IMG/VR virus record: IMGVR_UViG_3300026256_000117
Coordinates: 1-25,498 of that record
Origin: a virus
Length of the DNA stretch: 25,498 nt
Direction: 5' to 3' (one strand)
In this document: positions 7,642-15,480 of the stretch, piece by piece
Layout of the letters: each line of letters opens with the position of its first letter
Numbering within the stretch: the first letter of the stretch is position 1
Program-made: the position numbers and the translations under genes
The notes under the pieces: generated by a model
Databases searched by the model: none
Told to the model about the DNA's origin: nothing
What the model saw: only the letters and a program-made list of their open reading frames with translations

Positions 7642-8418
7642 ATGTCTTCAAAAGTATCAATTACAGCCAAGAATAGTACACTGTTAAAAAAGAGGCCTGT
7701 ACAGGGTTCTGATCTAACTGAAAATGAAATTTCAGCTATAGATAAGGGTGATGTACAGCGTATTGTCTGGAGTGGTGATTCGGTAGATGGTCATACGAAA
7801 ATCTCGCTTGCAGATGATGCGGGTAACTGGTATATTTATGATGCTCATTGGGATGGACTTCCGGTAGTAGAAGAGGAGATGAATGGTATCACTCCTAAGA
7901 AATTAGATACTCCATACTTTTCACAGAGAGATAATTTTAGAGATTCTAATAGAACATGTTTCTCATCATCATGTGCGATGATGTTAGAGACATTAGTCCC
8001 AGGTACACTCCCTGGTGCGCGTGGAGATGACGAGTATATTAAAACGGTCTTCAGTATTGGTGATACAACGGAAGCATGGGTTCAGGAAGAAGCTTTGTCC
8101 AGGTATGGTGTCGAAGTACGTTATATCCAGAACGGTAGTTTAGATACTTTAAAAGAGCAGATTGATAAAGGTAAACCTATACCAATTGGAATCCTCCACC
8201 ACGGCCCAGGATATGCCCCTGCAGGCGGTGGGCATTGGATTTGTGTGTATGGTTACTTCTGTGATGGCTTCTGGGTCATGGACCCATGGGGCGAGCTTGA
8301 TCACAAGACAGGGCAGTATATTTCAGCAGATGGTGAAGCACTGCGTTATTCCAATGAATTAATCAAAGCCCGATGGACTGTTGCAAGTCCTACTGATGGT
8401 TGGGCAATGCTTGGTTAA
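7642..8418 (+). CDS. C39-like papain-fold cysteine peptidase, probable virion lysin (258 aa)
   Basis: Residues about 87-220 fit the Peptidase_C39-like papain fold. The strand with the oxyanion Gln is PYFSQRDN (Q95). The likely nucleophile is C106 in RTCFSSSCAMMLE (C111 is a second candidate). The His is H198 in GGGHWICVYGY, and the Asp is D214 in VMDPWG. All four catalytic positions appear to be present. The N-terminal 85 residues contain a short beta-type stretch (WYIYDAHWDG), perhaps a small binding domain. There is no signal peptide. In phages such domains usually cleave peptidoglycan cross-links or process virion proteins. The convergent neighbour is a tail lysozyme, so joint peptidoglycan degradation at entry is the better guess. 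The stop overlaps that of the neighbour on the opposite strand by 4 nt. Confidence 0.8.
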   Translation: MSSKVSITAKNSTLLKKRPVQGSDLTENEISAIDKGDVQRIVWSGDSVDGHTKISLADDAGNWYIYDAHWDGLPVVEEEMNGITPKKLDTPYFSQRDNFRDSNRTCFSSSCAMMLETLVPGTLPGARGDDEYIKTVFSIGDTTEAWVQEEALSRYGVEVRYIQNGSLDTLKEQIDKGKPIPIGILHHGPGYAPAGGGHWICVYGYFCDGFWVMDPWGELDHKTGQYISADGEALRYSNELIKARWTVASPTDGWAMLG

Positions 8419-8429
8419 ATAGCACCAAG
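8410..8429. terminator. Small hairpin across two convergent stop codons
   Basis: CTTGGT (8410-8415) and ACCAAG (8424-8429) form a 6-bp stem with an 8-nt loop that contains the stop codons of both convergent genes. No T-run follows on either strand, so it is at best a weak stop or RNA end-protecting structure. Confidence 0.25.
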
Positions 8430-9344
8430 TCCACTACCATAGGTATCAAGCCAAATCCTGTGCTTCTTAGATCCACCTACTTCATCTTTAGGGCGTTCAT
8501 AGTCTCTCATCCATTGATCAGATGCTTGGTGTGCTGATTCAAATGTTGTGTCTAAGTAGGTTTCCCCACGTTTCACTGTGTCTACAAGTGCATAGTCAAG
8601 CTGCCCTTTCCAATCACCTGCTTTAACAAGAGCTTCGACTTCAGGTGTTTGGCGTACATCATAGTATTGGAAGAGTCCACCTGCACCCTTATCATCTCCA
8701 CTAGGTGAAAATGGATTAAAGCTGGATTCACGTGATATATTAGCCATAATGCCTAATGCTTTATTACGTGATAATCCCTTATCTCCAGTCAGATAATTAT
8801 AGTATGCGGTGTGCGTTTCAGTAGGAGTCCCACCATGGGAGCTTGCAGGAACCGTTCCAGTTGTAGAGCCAGAAGTACTAGGTTTTGGCATATTTTGAAG
8901 TAGCTCATCATATCTCTTGGCAGCTTCAGCTGTTACTTTATCTATATCTTCATTATCAGCAACGACGATTTTGGTAGGAATGATTTCAACAGGAGGTGGG
9001 GGATCCTTCTTCTTCTTCGTTGCTTCGATCGCCAACTGTCCCATACCAGCTAACATGCCAGCTTTTTTAACCCAACGTTCAGCATCACTTTTGGCTTTAC
9101 TGACTTTATCATATGCCTTAGTTCTTGCTTCCAGTTCAATTTTATTAGCTCTTACTTTAGCTTCTGCCTCAACAGCAGTAGCTGCTTTACTACTTTGAGC
9201 AGCAATATTAAGAGCTGAAAGCTGGGTGTAATCAGGAGCTGCCTGCCTTGATGTTTCAAGGAATGAAGTTAATGCATTACCTGCTGCATTACCTGCGTTA
9301 ACTATATTAGCACCTGTGTTTTTTCTAGTAGCAGCAAAATTCAT
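8415..9344 (-). CDS. Phage tail lysozyme with N-terminal virion module (309 aa)
   Basis: Residues about 175-300 match the phage tail lysozyme family, a lysozyme-like peptidoglycan hydrolase: YYNYLTGDKGLSRNKALGIM, ANISRESSFNPFSPSGDDKG, GGLFQYYDVRQTPEVE and GDWKGQLDYAL. The catalytic Glu is expected at E206 in SRESSFNP. Residues 1-110 are a separate helical module (SFLETSRQAAPDY, Ala-rich helix, then GMLAGMGQLAI), similar to the whole of the small protein at 5193-5525. A Pro-rich hinge (PPPPVEIIP, 115-123) and a Ser/Thr/Gly linker (about 155-175) join the two. The enzyme is therefore probably carried in the virion for local cell-wall opening rather than being a holin-dependent endolysin. It is the only single-gene minus-strand unit here, with a promoter that overlaps that of the divergent fibre gene. 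Confidence 0.9.
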   Translation of the reverse strand: MNFAATRKNTGANIVNAGNAAGNALTSFLETSRQAAPDYTQLSALNIAAQSSKAATAVEAEAKVRANKIELEARTKAYDKVSKAKSDAERWVKKAGMLAGMGQLAIEATKKKKDPPPPVEIIPTKIVVADNEDIDKVTAEAAKRYDELLQNMPKPSTSGSTTGTVPASSHGGTPTETHTAYYNYLTGDKGLSRNKALGIMANISRESSFNPFSPSGDDKGAGGLFQYYDVRQTPEVEALVKAGDWKGQLDYALVDTVKRGETYLDTTFESAHQASDQWMRDYERPKDEVGGSKKHRIWLDTYGSGLGAI

Positions 9345-9368
9345 GTCAGTCTAATCCGTTGTCTTCTA

Positions 9369-9377
9369 CTATTTTAT
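9369..9377 (-). promoter_or_regulatory. Late-type promoter -10 element ATAAAATAG (for lysozyme)
   Basis: On the minus strand TAAAAT (9376 down to 9371) ends 26-27 nt before the lysozyme ATG at 9344. It shares most of its bases with the divergent plus-strand element; together they form the near-palindrome CTATTTTATAGAATAG. Confidence 0.55.
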
Positions 9378-9384
9378 AGAATAG
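9376..9384 (+). promoter_or_regulatory. Late-type promoter -10 element ATAGAATAG (for hendecad gene)
   Basis: TAGAAT (9377-9382) ends 28-29 nt before the ATG at 9411. It abuts the opposite-strand element of the lysozyme, making a compact bidirectional promoter. Confidence 0.55.
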
Positions 9385-9410
9385 AAATAAGTTAAGTATA
9401 AAGTAAGGCC

Positions 9411-11054
9411 ATGACAAGTAGGTTAATGCCGTGGGAAATGCCAGGATATCAAAGTGCACCTGGTGGAGGTACTTGGGCAGATAAAACAAAATCGACTGCA
9501 GGAGGTGTGACCGGTAGCCAACCGACAACACCTAATGCAGATCCACAGACAATAAGTGCGAAAGGGAAAGGTCAATCTGTTGATGCTGCTTCTGGCGGTC
9601 AGTTCGGTATGGGTCAAGTATGGGGTCATTTAGCTGAACATAAACCTGGAGAAGATGATGTAGAAGGAAATGCGCTTAAAGATACATTTATGTATGATGC
9701 TGCAACATCACAGATGAATCATCAGCAATCTGTAGCTGCTGGTTGGCAGAATGCAGAGATCCAATCGAATCTAATGAATCAGACTGCTGATCTAGAGTTA
9801 CGTAATACTGGCGCGAATATGGATAGAGAGTTTAATTATGGTATGACGAAGATGGGTACAGAGGCTGATATCCAAGAAAACTTCGCTCAGAATGAAGCGA
9901 TAAGAGATGTAAGCAAGATGGGATTTGCAGGCGATATTCAGCAAGCCCAGACAGGGAAAGAAGGATTAGAGCAACGGGAGGGGATGAAAGAGCAAGGGAC
10001 GCAAGACAGGTCAACCATGGACACTGCTGCCGGTCATAGGAAAACGGAGCAGGAGACTCAGGGAACACAGGATCGACTGAATATGGATAAGGCTTCAGAG
10101 CATCGCGGTACTGAAATCTCTAATCAAGGTACAGAAGATCGTTTAAATATTGATAAACAAAGTGAAGCTGCTGTTGCACAGATTGGCGCTCAAGGCGGCC
10201 AGGATCGTTTAAATATTGGGGAACAAAGTGATGCTACTATTGCACAGATTGGCGCACAAGGTAGTCAGGATCGTTTAAATATTAGTGAGCAAAGTGGTGC
10301 TGATGTTACGAGGATTGGTGCACAAGGTGCACAGGATCGTTTAAATATTGGGGAACAAAGTGATGCTAATATTGCACAGATTGGTGCACAAGGTAGTCAG
10401 GATCGACAAAATATTACATCTCAAGGTACTGTAGATGTTGGTAAAATTACAGCACAAGGTGGAATAGATGTTAACAAGATTAAACAAAGTGGTATGGAGG
10501 ATAGGTCTGCTATTCAGACACAAGGTGTTGAGACGCTAAAACAAATTGGAGCCTCGACAGCTGGTCAAGTCGCTCAGATTACAGCACAAGGTGCACAGGA
10601 TCGAGCAAATATTGGTAAAACTGGTCAGGAGAATAGGAAAGGACAAGTCACGCAAGGTACACAAGATCGTCTGTCCATTACGACTCAAGGTGATGTTGAT
10701 CTGAAGAAGGTTCTAGCTCAAGGAGCACAGGATCGTGCAAATATTGGTGCACAAGGTACAGCTGATGAAGGAAGGATTGAAAAGCAGACAGAAGGTGATA
10801 TTTCTAAAATTGGTGCACAAGGTTCAGAGGATCTTAGAAAGATTGGTGCTCAGGGAGCAGTGGATAAAGGTAATATCGGCGCTCAAGGTGATGTTGATGT
10901 TAAGAAGATTGGAGCATCAGGTGATCAAGATAGATTAACAATTGGAGCACAAGGAGATGATAATCGTAAGACTATGGATAAAGAAGATGATTTGACAGCT
11001 AAGAAGTCAGGGAGACAGCAAGCAAGACAAAGATCACTAGCAAGGAGTTTCTAA
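9411..11054 (+). CDS. Hendecad-repeat fibrous virion protein (547 aa)
   Basis: From residue 192 to 521 the protein is a continuous run of 11-residue repeats, 30 in all by hand count. The best form is IGAQGxQDRLN alternating with forms such as IGEQSDANIAQ. Ile opens most repeats and AQG follows. An 11-residue period without Pro suggests a long right-handed coiled coil or other extended fibre, probably oligomeric. Residues 1-60 are Gly/Pro/Thr-rich, about 60-190 is helical and Gln/Met/Asn-rich, and the C-terminus is basic (RQQARQRSLARSF). Similar AQG..D arrays are, to my knowledge, seen in cyanophage structural proteins, so a tail fibre or internal rod is plausible. The repeats stay in frame at DNA level with a 33-bp period. 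The next gene overlaps the stop by one base. Confidence 0.8.
   Translation: MTSRLMPWEMPGYQSAPGGGTWADKTKSTAGGVTGSQPTTPNADPQTISAKGKGQSVDAASGGQFGMGQVWGHLAEHKPGEDDVEGNALKDTFMYDAATSQMNHQQSVAAGWQNAEIQSNLMNQTADLELRNTGANMDREFNYGMTKMGTEADIQENFAQNEAIRDVSKMGFAGDIQQAQTGKEGLEQREGMKEQGTQDRSTMDTAAGHRKTEQETQGTQDRLNMDKASEHRGTEISNQGTEDRLNIDKQSEAAVAQIGAQGGQDRLNIGEQSDATIAQIGAQGSQDRLNISEQSGADVTRIGAQGAQDRLNIGEQSDANIAQIGAQGSQDRQNITSQGTVDVGKITAQGGIDVNKIKQSGMEDRSAIQTQGVETLKQIGASTAGQVAQITAQGAQDRANIGKTGQENRKGQVTQGTQDRLSITTQGDVDLKKVLAQGAQDRANIGAQGTADEGRIEKQTEGDISKIGAQGSEDLRKIGAQGAVDKGNIGAQGDVDVKKIGASGDQDRLTIGAQGDDNRKTMDKEDDLTAKKSGRQQARQRSLARSF
9984..10973 (+). repeat. 33-bp tandem coding repeats (30 hendecads)
   Basis: Thirty in-frame 33-bp units within the fibre-like gene. 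The strongest copies (10182-10420) alternate two unit types, giving a 66-bp higher-order period; later copies are more diverged. One unit begins with Gln rather than Ile without breaking the register. Confidence 0.85.
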
Positions 11055-11590
11055 TGACAACAGCAACTAAGACTGGTAAGGTATATCTAAATAGTGTTGA
11101 TAGATGGCTAGATACATTACCCGCTGCAGATTCTGATCACTTCATGGAATTTGCAGATAACTGTCCATCTGTAATAGAAATCTGGGTATATTCAGGAGTA
11201 CTAGAGTATCCAGGTACATTCAACGATTTAGTACGTTGGGTGAAGATGAAGTATAAAAAACTTAATCGAAGGGAGATACTTAATAGTGAAATTGCAGCGC
11301 TACATTCAGATATTCAAGATCTAAGAATGGCAGTTACAAGTGGAGAAATAAAAGGTAGCGATGGAGCCGCACGGTTAGCAGCACTTGAGAAAGAATTACG
11401 TTCTCATATTGAAACTAGTGAACGTATCAATCGATCTACTGATAAACGTGGATTAATACTTGCAGGTGCTGATCGTGTTATGCGTGAATTAACTACTATC
11501 TTTAAAGATGACCCACAGTTTTCAGAGCCTATTGATAATGCAGTAAATGCTATCTGGGCTAAAATATATAGTGAATTGAGTAGTGGTTGA
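11054..11590 (+). CDS. Possible small terminase subunit (178 aa)
   Basis: A 178-residue, mostly helical protein two genes upstream of the large terminase. The N-terminal half has a Trp/Tyr-rich stretch (VIEIWVYSGVLEYPG) that could belong to a compact DNA-binding fold. The centre is a coiled coil at about residues 75-130 (NSEIAALHSDIQDLRMAV then AARLAALEKELRSHIE), and the C-terminus is helical. This layout (N-terminal DNA-binding part, central helical oligomerisation hairpin, C-terminal tail), the size and the position before the large subunit suit a small terminase. No family motif is clear enough to name it. The ATG overlaps the upstream TAA by one base and has a good AAGGAG ribosome-binding site. 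Confidence 0.7.
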   Translation: MTTATKTGKVYLNSVDRWLDTLPAADSDHFMEFADNCPSVIEIWVYSGVLEYPGTFNDLVRWVKMKYKKLNRREILNSEIAALHSDIQDLRMAVTSGEIKGSDGAARLAALEKELRSHIETSERINRSTDKRGLILAGADRVMRELTTIFKDDPQFSEPIDNAVNAIWAKIYSELSSG

Positions 11591-11592
11591 TT

Positions 11593-11964
11593 ATGATACC
11601 TGAGATGCCCCTACTGCCTCTATTACCAGAGTCAGGTATTCCTAGAATAGACATACAAACTAAGCGTATGCCAATGTCACCGTCCGCAGAGACAATGGCA
11701 TTATCTAATGTTCGGCAGATGGAAGCATATAATTACTCAAAAGCTATGGGAGTAGCATTTGAACAAAGTAGGATTAATAATTCAATTAGAGAAGCACGTT
11801 TAAAAGCTAAAGCCAGAGCTACTGAACGGTATCTTAAAGCCACTAATAATGCATATAGAAAAAATACTAGAGCTGCACAGAGGGTAACTATACAGAATAG
11901 AAATCGTTTCACAAAGCATATAGCACGAAATTATTTAGGCATGGGACGCGATTTATACAACTAA
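11593..11964 (+). CDS. Small basic protein upstream of terminase (123 aa)
   Basis: I choose the ATG at 11593, two nt after the upstream TGA, over the TTG two codons earlier. The protein has a Pro/Leu-rich start (MIPEMPLLPLLPESGIP) and then a strongly basic helical body (about residues 60-110) rich in Arg, Lys, Ala and Asn, such as IREARLKAKARATERYLK. It could bind nucleic acid or act as a small virion protein. I recognise no family. A TAAAAT hexamer at 11560-11565 inside the upstream gene lies 27 nt before this ATG, but it may be chance. Confidence 0.6.
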   Translation: MIPEMPLLPLLPESGIPRIDIQTKRMPMSPSAETMALSNVRQMEAYNYSKAMGVAFEQSRINNSIREARLKAKARATERYLKATNNAYRKNTRAAQRVTIQNRNRFTKHIARNYLGMGRDLYN

Positions 11965-11969
11965 GGGAG

Positions 11970-11978
11970 TTAGACTAA
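11970..11978 (+). promoter_or_regulatory. Late-type promoter -10 element, variant TTAGACTAA
   Basis: TAGACT (11971-11976) ends 22-23 nt before the terminase ATG at 11999. The same string GTTAGACTAA precedes the portal gene, which argues against chance. Confidence 0.45.
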
Positions 11979-11998
11979 AAAGACAATAGGTCGAATAT

Positions 11999-13537
11999 AT
12001 GGCGATCCCTAGTATTTCATTAGCTTATAGACGTAGCGCATTAATGACGGCTACAAAAGTTACAAGTAAACCTCCATCAGAAGAAGTTCTTAAAGCCCGA
12101 GAAGATTTTAAAGATTTCTGTACAATCATGGGCAAGCCTCCGGCAAAGCATATGCGGGAATGGCATCAACAGTTATGTACTGGAAAGGATAGTGAATGTC
12201 TATTGGGAATAGCTGGACCGAATACAGCAATACTTGCACCGCGAGGCTCTGCGAAAAGTACTGTCCTTGGTTTGTATGCAGCTTGGATGATTGGCCGACA
12301 TGCTGCTGCCAAGCGAATGCTGCGGGTACTCTACATTGCATATATGGTAGACATCAGTCGTGCAAAGTCAGCAACAATCAAAGGGATTTTGACCAGTGCC
12401 AAGTATCGGGAGATCTTCCCGATGGTACGGTTATCAAAGATAAAGAGATCAGATGAATACTGGAGTATTGACTATGAATTTGCAGGAATTGATACAGCAG
12501 GTGAAGAAGCGTTTACCCTTGCGTGTGGCGGTCTCAAGGGAGCAATTACTTCCAAGCGGTCCCAGTTGGTACTTATCGATGACCCTATCAAATCCGCTGC
12601 GTCCATTAACAACCCAGACATACGGCGTGAGATGGAGCAAACGTGGTCGAATGTTATTGCGCCGACAATGTTCCAGGGGGCACGTGCAATTTGCTTGGGT
12701 ACACGGTTTCACTTCGATGACATCCATGCTACGTTATTTGTTCCCAAAAACAACTGGACACAGATTATTCAGAAAGCAGTCATAACAGACGCTGATGGCA
12801 GGCAACGTTCCTACTGGCCAGAATTCTGGTCAATGAAGTATTTGAATGAACGTAAGTTAGAAGATCGTGTTGCCTTTGCATATCAGTACTTAAATACAGC
12901 AGTACAATCAACAGATGTAGGTATTTCTCCAGAATTAATTGTTATGGGCGAAGTGCCGGATGATTATGATTGCTTAGGTGTAGGTATTGATCTCAGTGCT
13001 GGTTTAAATGAGAAAAATGATTGGACAGTATTTACTCTTGCTGGAATAGTAGAAGGTAAGATCTATTTGATTGATCAAAGACGGTTACGGTCAATGGGCA
13101 ACATTGATAAGATGGACGCTTTATGTGAGATGTTATCTGATTGGAATATTCTATTGGAGAATGATGAGGGTCAATATTTTCCAACAGTCTCTCCTTGTAT
13201 AATTTGGCCTGAAGCTGTAGCATATCAAACTTCCTTTGAAGGAGATTTTAAACGTATTATGTTTGATGAACGTGCATTATATAACCTTACATGTTCTCCT
13301 GTTAAAGGATTTAAAGGTGATAAATTAGCAAGACTAAGAGGTGTATTAGGTTTATTTGAGAATAGAAAGATTGTATGGAATAAATGGCGTAAGTGGAATG
13401 TCCTGGAAGATGAGCTTTTAAATTTTGGCCATGCATCTCATGATGATACAGTAGATTCGATGGTTCTTACTATTGGGGGATTACTAAGAAGAGGCTCACT
13501 ACAACTTGATTATCAAGCAGATAAATTCAATTTATAA
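11999..13537 (+). CDS. terL: Large terminase subunit (512 aa)
   Basis: The DNA-packaging motor: an ATPase that pumps phage DNA into the prohead through the portal, and a nuclease that cuts the concatemer. Walker A is APRGSAKST (residues 80-88, K86), Walker B is LVLIDDP (190-196, D194/D195), and the coupling motif is CLGTR (232-236). The C-terminal RNase H-like nuclease shows its first acidic residue in VGIDLS (D331), a middle candidate in WPEAV (E405), and a terminal cluster HASHDDTVDS (D482, D483, D486). All expected motifs are present at normal length, so it should be active. An ATG 15 codons downstream (MTATKVTSK) is an alternative start, but the promoter spacing fits the ATG at 11999. The base composition is more GC-rich around 12100-12850 than in its 3' third. 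Confidence 0.95.
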   Translation: MAIPSISLAYRRSALMTATKVTSKPPSEEVLKAREDFKDFCTIMGKPPAKHMREWHQQLCTGKDSECLLGIAGPNTAILAPRGSAKSTVLGLYAAWMIGRHAAAKRMLRVLYIAYMVDISRAKSATIKGILTSAKYREIFPMVRLSKIKRSDEYWSIDYEFAGIDTAGEEAFTLACGGLKGAITSKRSQLVLIDDPIKSAASINNPDIRREMEQTWSNVIAPTMFQGARAICLGTRFHFDDIHATLFVPKNNWTQIIQKAVITDADGRQRSYWPEFWSMKYLNERKLEDRVAFAYQYLNTAVQSTDVGISPELIVMGEVPDDYDCLGVGIDLSAGLNEKNDWTVFTLAGIVEGKIYLIDQRRLRSMGNIDKMDALCEMLSDWNILLENDEGQYFPTVSPCIIWPEAVAYQTSFEGDFKRIMFDERALYNLTCSPVKGFKGDKLARLRGVLGLFENRKIVWNKWRKWNVLEDELLNFGHASHDDTVDSMVLTIGGLLRRGSLQLDYQADKFNL

Positions 13538-13542
13538 AATAT

Positions 13543-13551
13543 GTAAAATAG
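13543..13551 (+). promoter_or_regulatory. Late-type promoter -10 element GTAAAATAG
   Basis: TAAAAT (13544-13549) ends 26-27 nt before the ATG at 13576. This spacing favours that ATG over the GTG at 13567. Confidence 0.55.
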
Positions 13552-13575
13552 TAATAGCAATCAATAGTGATAGTA

Positions 13576-15468
13576 ATGCCCAATAGCAGAATGGCTGGCG
13601 ATAAGTATCGTCCAAACAATAAAGATTATAAAGTACAAGGTGGTAGGGGCAAGAATGCTGGTAATAAGTTTACGAACAAAGATGTAAGAGCTATGCGGGA
13701 TGCTGGTTATAGTGATGGCCAGATTGCAAGGAAAGCTAAACGACATGCTAAGAAAGGAGGTGTTGTAGGCCAAGGTGCACAGAAAAGGATCGACAATAGA
13801 AGTACTACAAAAAATATCAATAAATATGATCCTGGTCGACGGGGTAAGAAGGAAGGTTGGGGTGCTGCAGATATTAGGCATCTAGAAAAGAGTGGATTTA
13901 ATGAGCAGCAGATTGCAGAAAGGATGCAACAAGGTGCAGAAGGTGGACAATCAGTTACTACAGGTGCTCAAAAATTCTTAGATAAATATAAGAGTCAACA
14001 AGTAGCACCTACAGCTGCTCCTCAACAAGGCGAGCATACAGCTCCTAGTGCCGTTCAGAATTCACAGACTCAAAGTGCTACAGCTGGACAGCTGGCAGGC
14101 ACCGGTCAGCAACCAACATTAGAGGATAATAAGCCGGGAGGTAACCAAGATGTAGGGAATCCATCCAATAAAGTAAATGATACTTCTCAAGCTAATGTTG
14201 ATCCCAGAGATCCTGATGGAACACCTACGAGCGGCGGCGCCCAGCAACCTGACTGGGGTGGACGTGAGGATGGCGATGGCGGCGGCGTTTCTTATATGGG
14301 AGGAAGTTCTACTTTTGATGAAATGGGTCAAGGGCCTCAGGCGCAAGGCAGTGCTCTATTGACTGGAACGATGCCAGGAGCGGGTTCTGCTGCTCAGGAT
14401 TTTAAAGACCAGTATACAGGACAAGTTAAGGACGTTATGCAGCAGTATCCAGATGAGGATGGTATTTCACATCCACATCCTGGTAATGGTGACGATGCCC
14501 CTGCTGGTCCTACTCAACCTGGTGCCCCAGATTATAGTACAAGCGATGCATACAATATTGATGACTCATTCCATACAAAGATAACAGGTGCAAGGGATTC
14601 TCATAATACAACGGATTCCTATAATACCTTTATGGAAGGTGCAACGGATTCATACAATACAGATATGGGAGACACTACAGATTCATACAATACTGATCTA
14701 GATTTCAATTTGGATGCTCGTACTGATAACAGGAATTCAGGAAATACAACTGATTCGTTTAATGTAAATACTGATAATCGAAATTCAGGTAATACAAGCA
14801 TAGACAAGCGTAATTCAGGAAATACAAGCATAGACGCTAGTAAGCGTAATGTAGGAAATACAAGCATAGACAAGCGTAATTCAGGAAATACAAGCATAGA
14901 CAATAGTAAGAGTAATGTAGGAAATACAAGCATAGACAAGAGTAATTTTGGAAATACAAGTATAGACAGTAGAACGGATATAACAAAGGATTCTCATAAT
15001 ACATATGACTATACTGACAACTCGGATACTGCAATTAATTCAAACAATCAATATGATTCAGAGATTTCAGATAGCTGGAATACCAATGCCAATCAAGAAG
15101 TTAATCAATCAGTATCAGGTAATTACAATAATGTGAATAACATCCAAACTATTTATGGTAATAACTTAGATGGAAAGATGGATAATCATATGCTCGGCAG
15201 TGCATATATAAATCAAATGCAACAGGGCGGTTTAATGAACCAAGGGTTCGGTGCTAGGGCAGCGGCTGGTGGAATAAGTCAAGCTCAGGATCGTCAGCCT
15301 TGGTCAGTAAGTGGACTAAATGATCATATTGGAAAACGAGAAGGTTATTTTGGAGCTAGAGCATATGAAGCAAATTCAGATGTTTATGGTGATCAAGGTA
15401 ATTGGCAGACTCCTCAGTGGAATTTCCAAACTAACCGTAAAGCTCCAGGCGAAGATGAAGACGAATAA
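13576..15468 (+). CDS. Asn-rich repeat virion protein with duplicated N-terminal domain (630 aa)
   Basis: Start chosen at the ATG 13576 (a GTG three codons earlier is possible). Residues 32-73 and 95-136 are two copies of a small helical domain. They align as FTNKDVRAMRDAGYSDGQIA against WGAADIRHLEKSGFNEQQIA, each ending in GAQK-x-(I/L)-D. The helix-turn-helix-like shape may bind DNA or protein. Residues about 140-320 are a Gln/Gly/Pro-rich linker. About 330-510 is an Asn/Ser/Thr/Asp-rich repeat region: several TDSYNT units, then six GNTSID units (residues 405-464) spaced 10 or 12 residues apart. This composition suggests stacked beta-strands, as in phage fibres. The last 100 residues are mixed and end acidic (GEDEDE). 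Lying between terminase and portal, it is probably a virion or head-assembly protein; its exact role is unknown. Confidence 0.75.
   Translation: MPNSRMAGDKYRPNNKDYKVQGGRGKNAGNKFTNKDVRAMRDAGYSDGQIARKAKRHAKKGGVVGQGAQKRIDNRSTTKNINKYDPGRRGKKEGWGAADIRHLEKSGFNEQQIAERMQQGAEGGQSVTTGAQKFLDKYKSQQVAPTAAPQQGEHTAPSAVQNSQTQSATAGQLAGTGQQPTLEDNKPGGNQDVGNPSNKVNDTSQANVDPRDPDGTPTSGGAQQPDWGGREDGDGGGVSYMGGSSTFDEMGQGPQAQGSALLTGTMPGAGSAAQDFKDQYTGQVKDVMQQYPDEDGISHPHPGNGDDAPAGPTQPGAPDYSTSDAYNIDDSFHTKITGARDSHNTTDSYNTFMEGATDSYNTDMGDTTDSYNTDLDFNLDARTDNRNSGNTTDSFNVNTDNRNSGNTSIDKRNSGNTSIDASKRNVGNTSIDKRNSGNTSIDNSKSNVGNTSIDKSNFGNTSIDSRTDITKDSHNTYDYTDNSDTAINSNNQYDSEISDSWNTNANQEVNQSVSGNYNNVNNIQTIYGNNLDGKMDNHMLGSAYINQMQQGGLMNQGFGARAAAGGISQAQDRQPWSVSGLNDHIGKREGYFGARAYEANSDVYGDQGNWQTPQWNFQTNRKAPGEDEDE
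14788..14967 (+). repeat. Six GNTSID coding repeats (30/36-bp units)
   Basis: Six copies of a GNTSID-coding unit. DNA such as AATACAAGCATAGACAAG is almost identical in most copies, pointing to recent unit duplication. Two of the spacers are longer by six bases, alternating KRNS-type and xSKxNV-type spacers. Confidence 0.8.
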
Positions 15469-15471
15469 AGG

Positions 15472-15480
15472 TTAGACTAA
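15472..15480 (+). promoter_or_regulatory. Late-type promoter -10 element, variant TTAGACTAA
   Basis: TAGACT (15473-15478) ends 23-24 nt before the portal ATG at 15502 and starts 4 nt after the previous stop. A TATAAATA string at 15486-15493 lies closer to the ATG and is judged less likely. Confidence 0.45.

Noticed and set aside
9984-10973. Regular 33-bp repeats as a CRISPR array
   Set aside because: The repeats are contiguous, in frame within a single open gene, and have no unique spacers.
11559-11567. CTAAAATAT as a promoter for the basic protein at 11593
   Set aside because: The distance fits, but it lies in coding sequence and the gene abuts its upstream neighbour, so co-transcription is simpler. 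A chance match in AT-rich DNA is likely.
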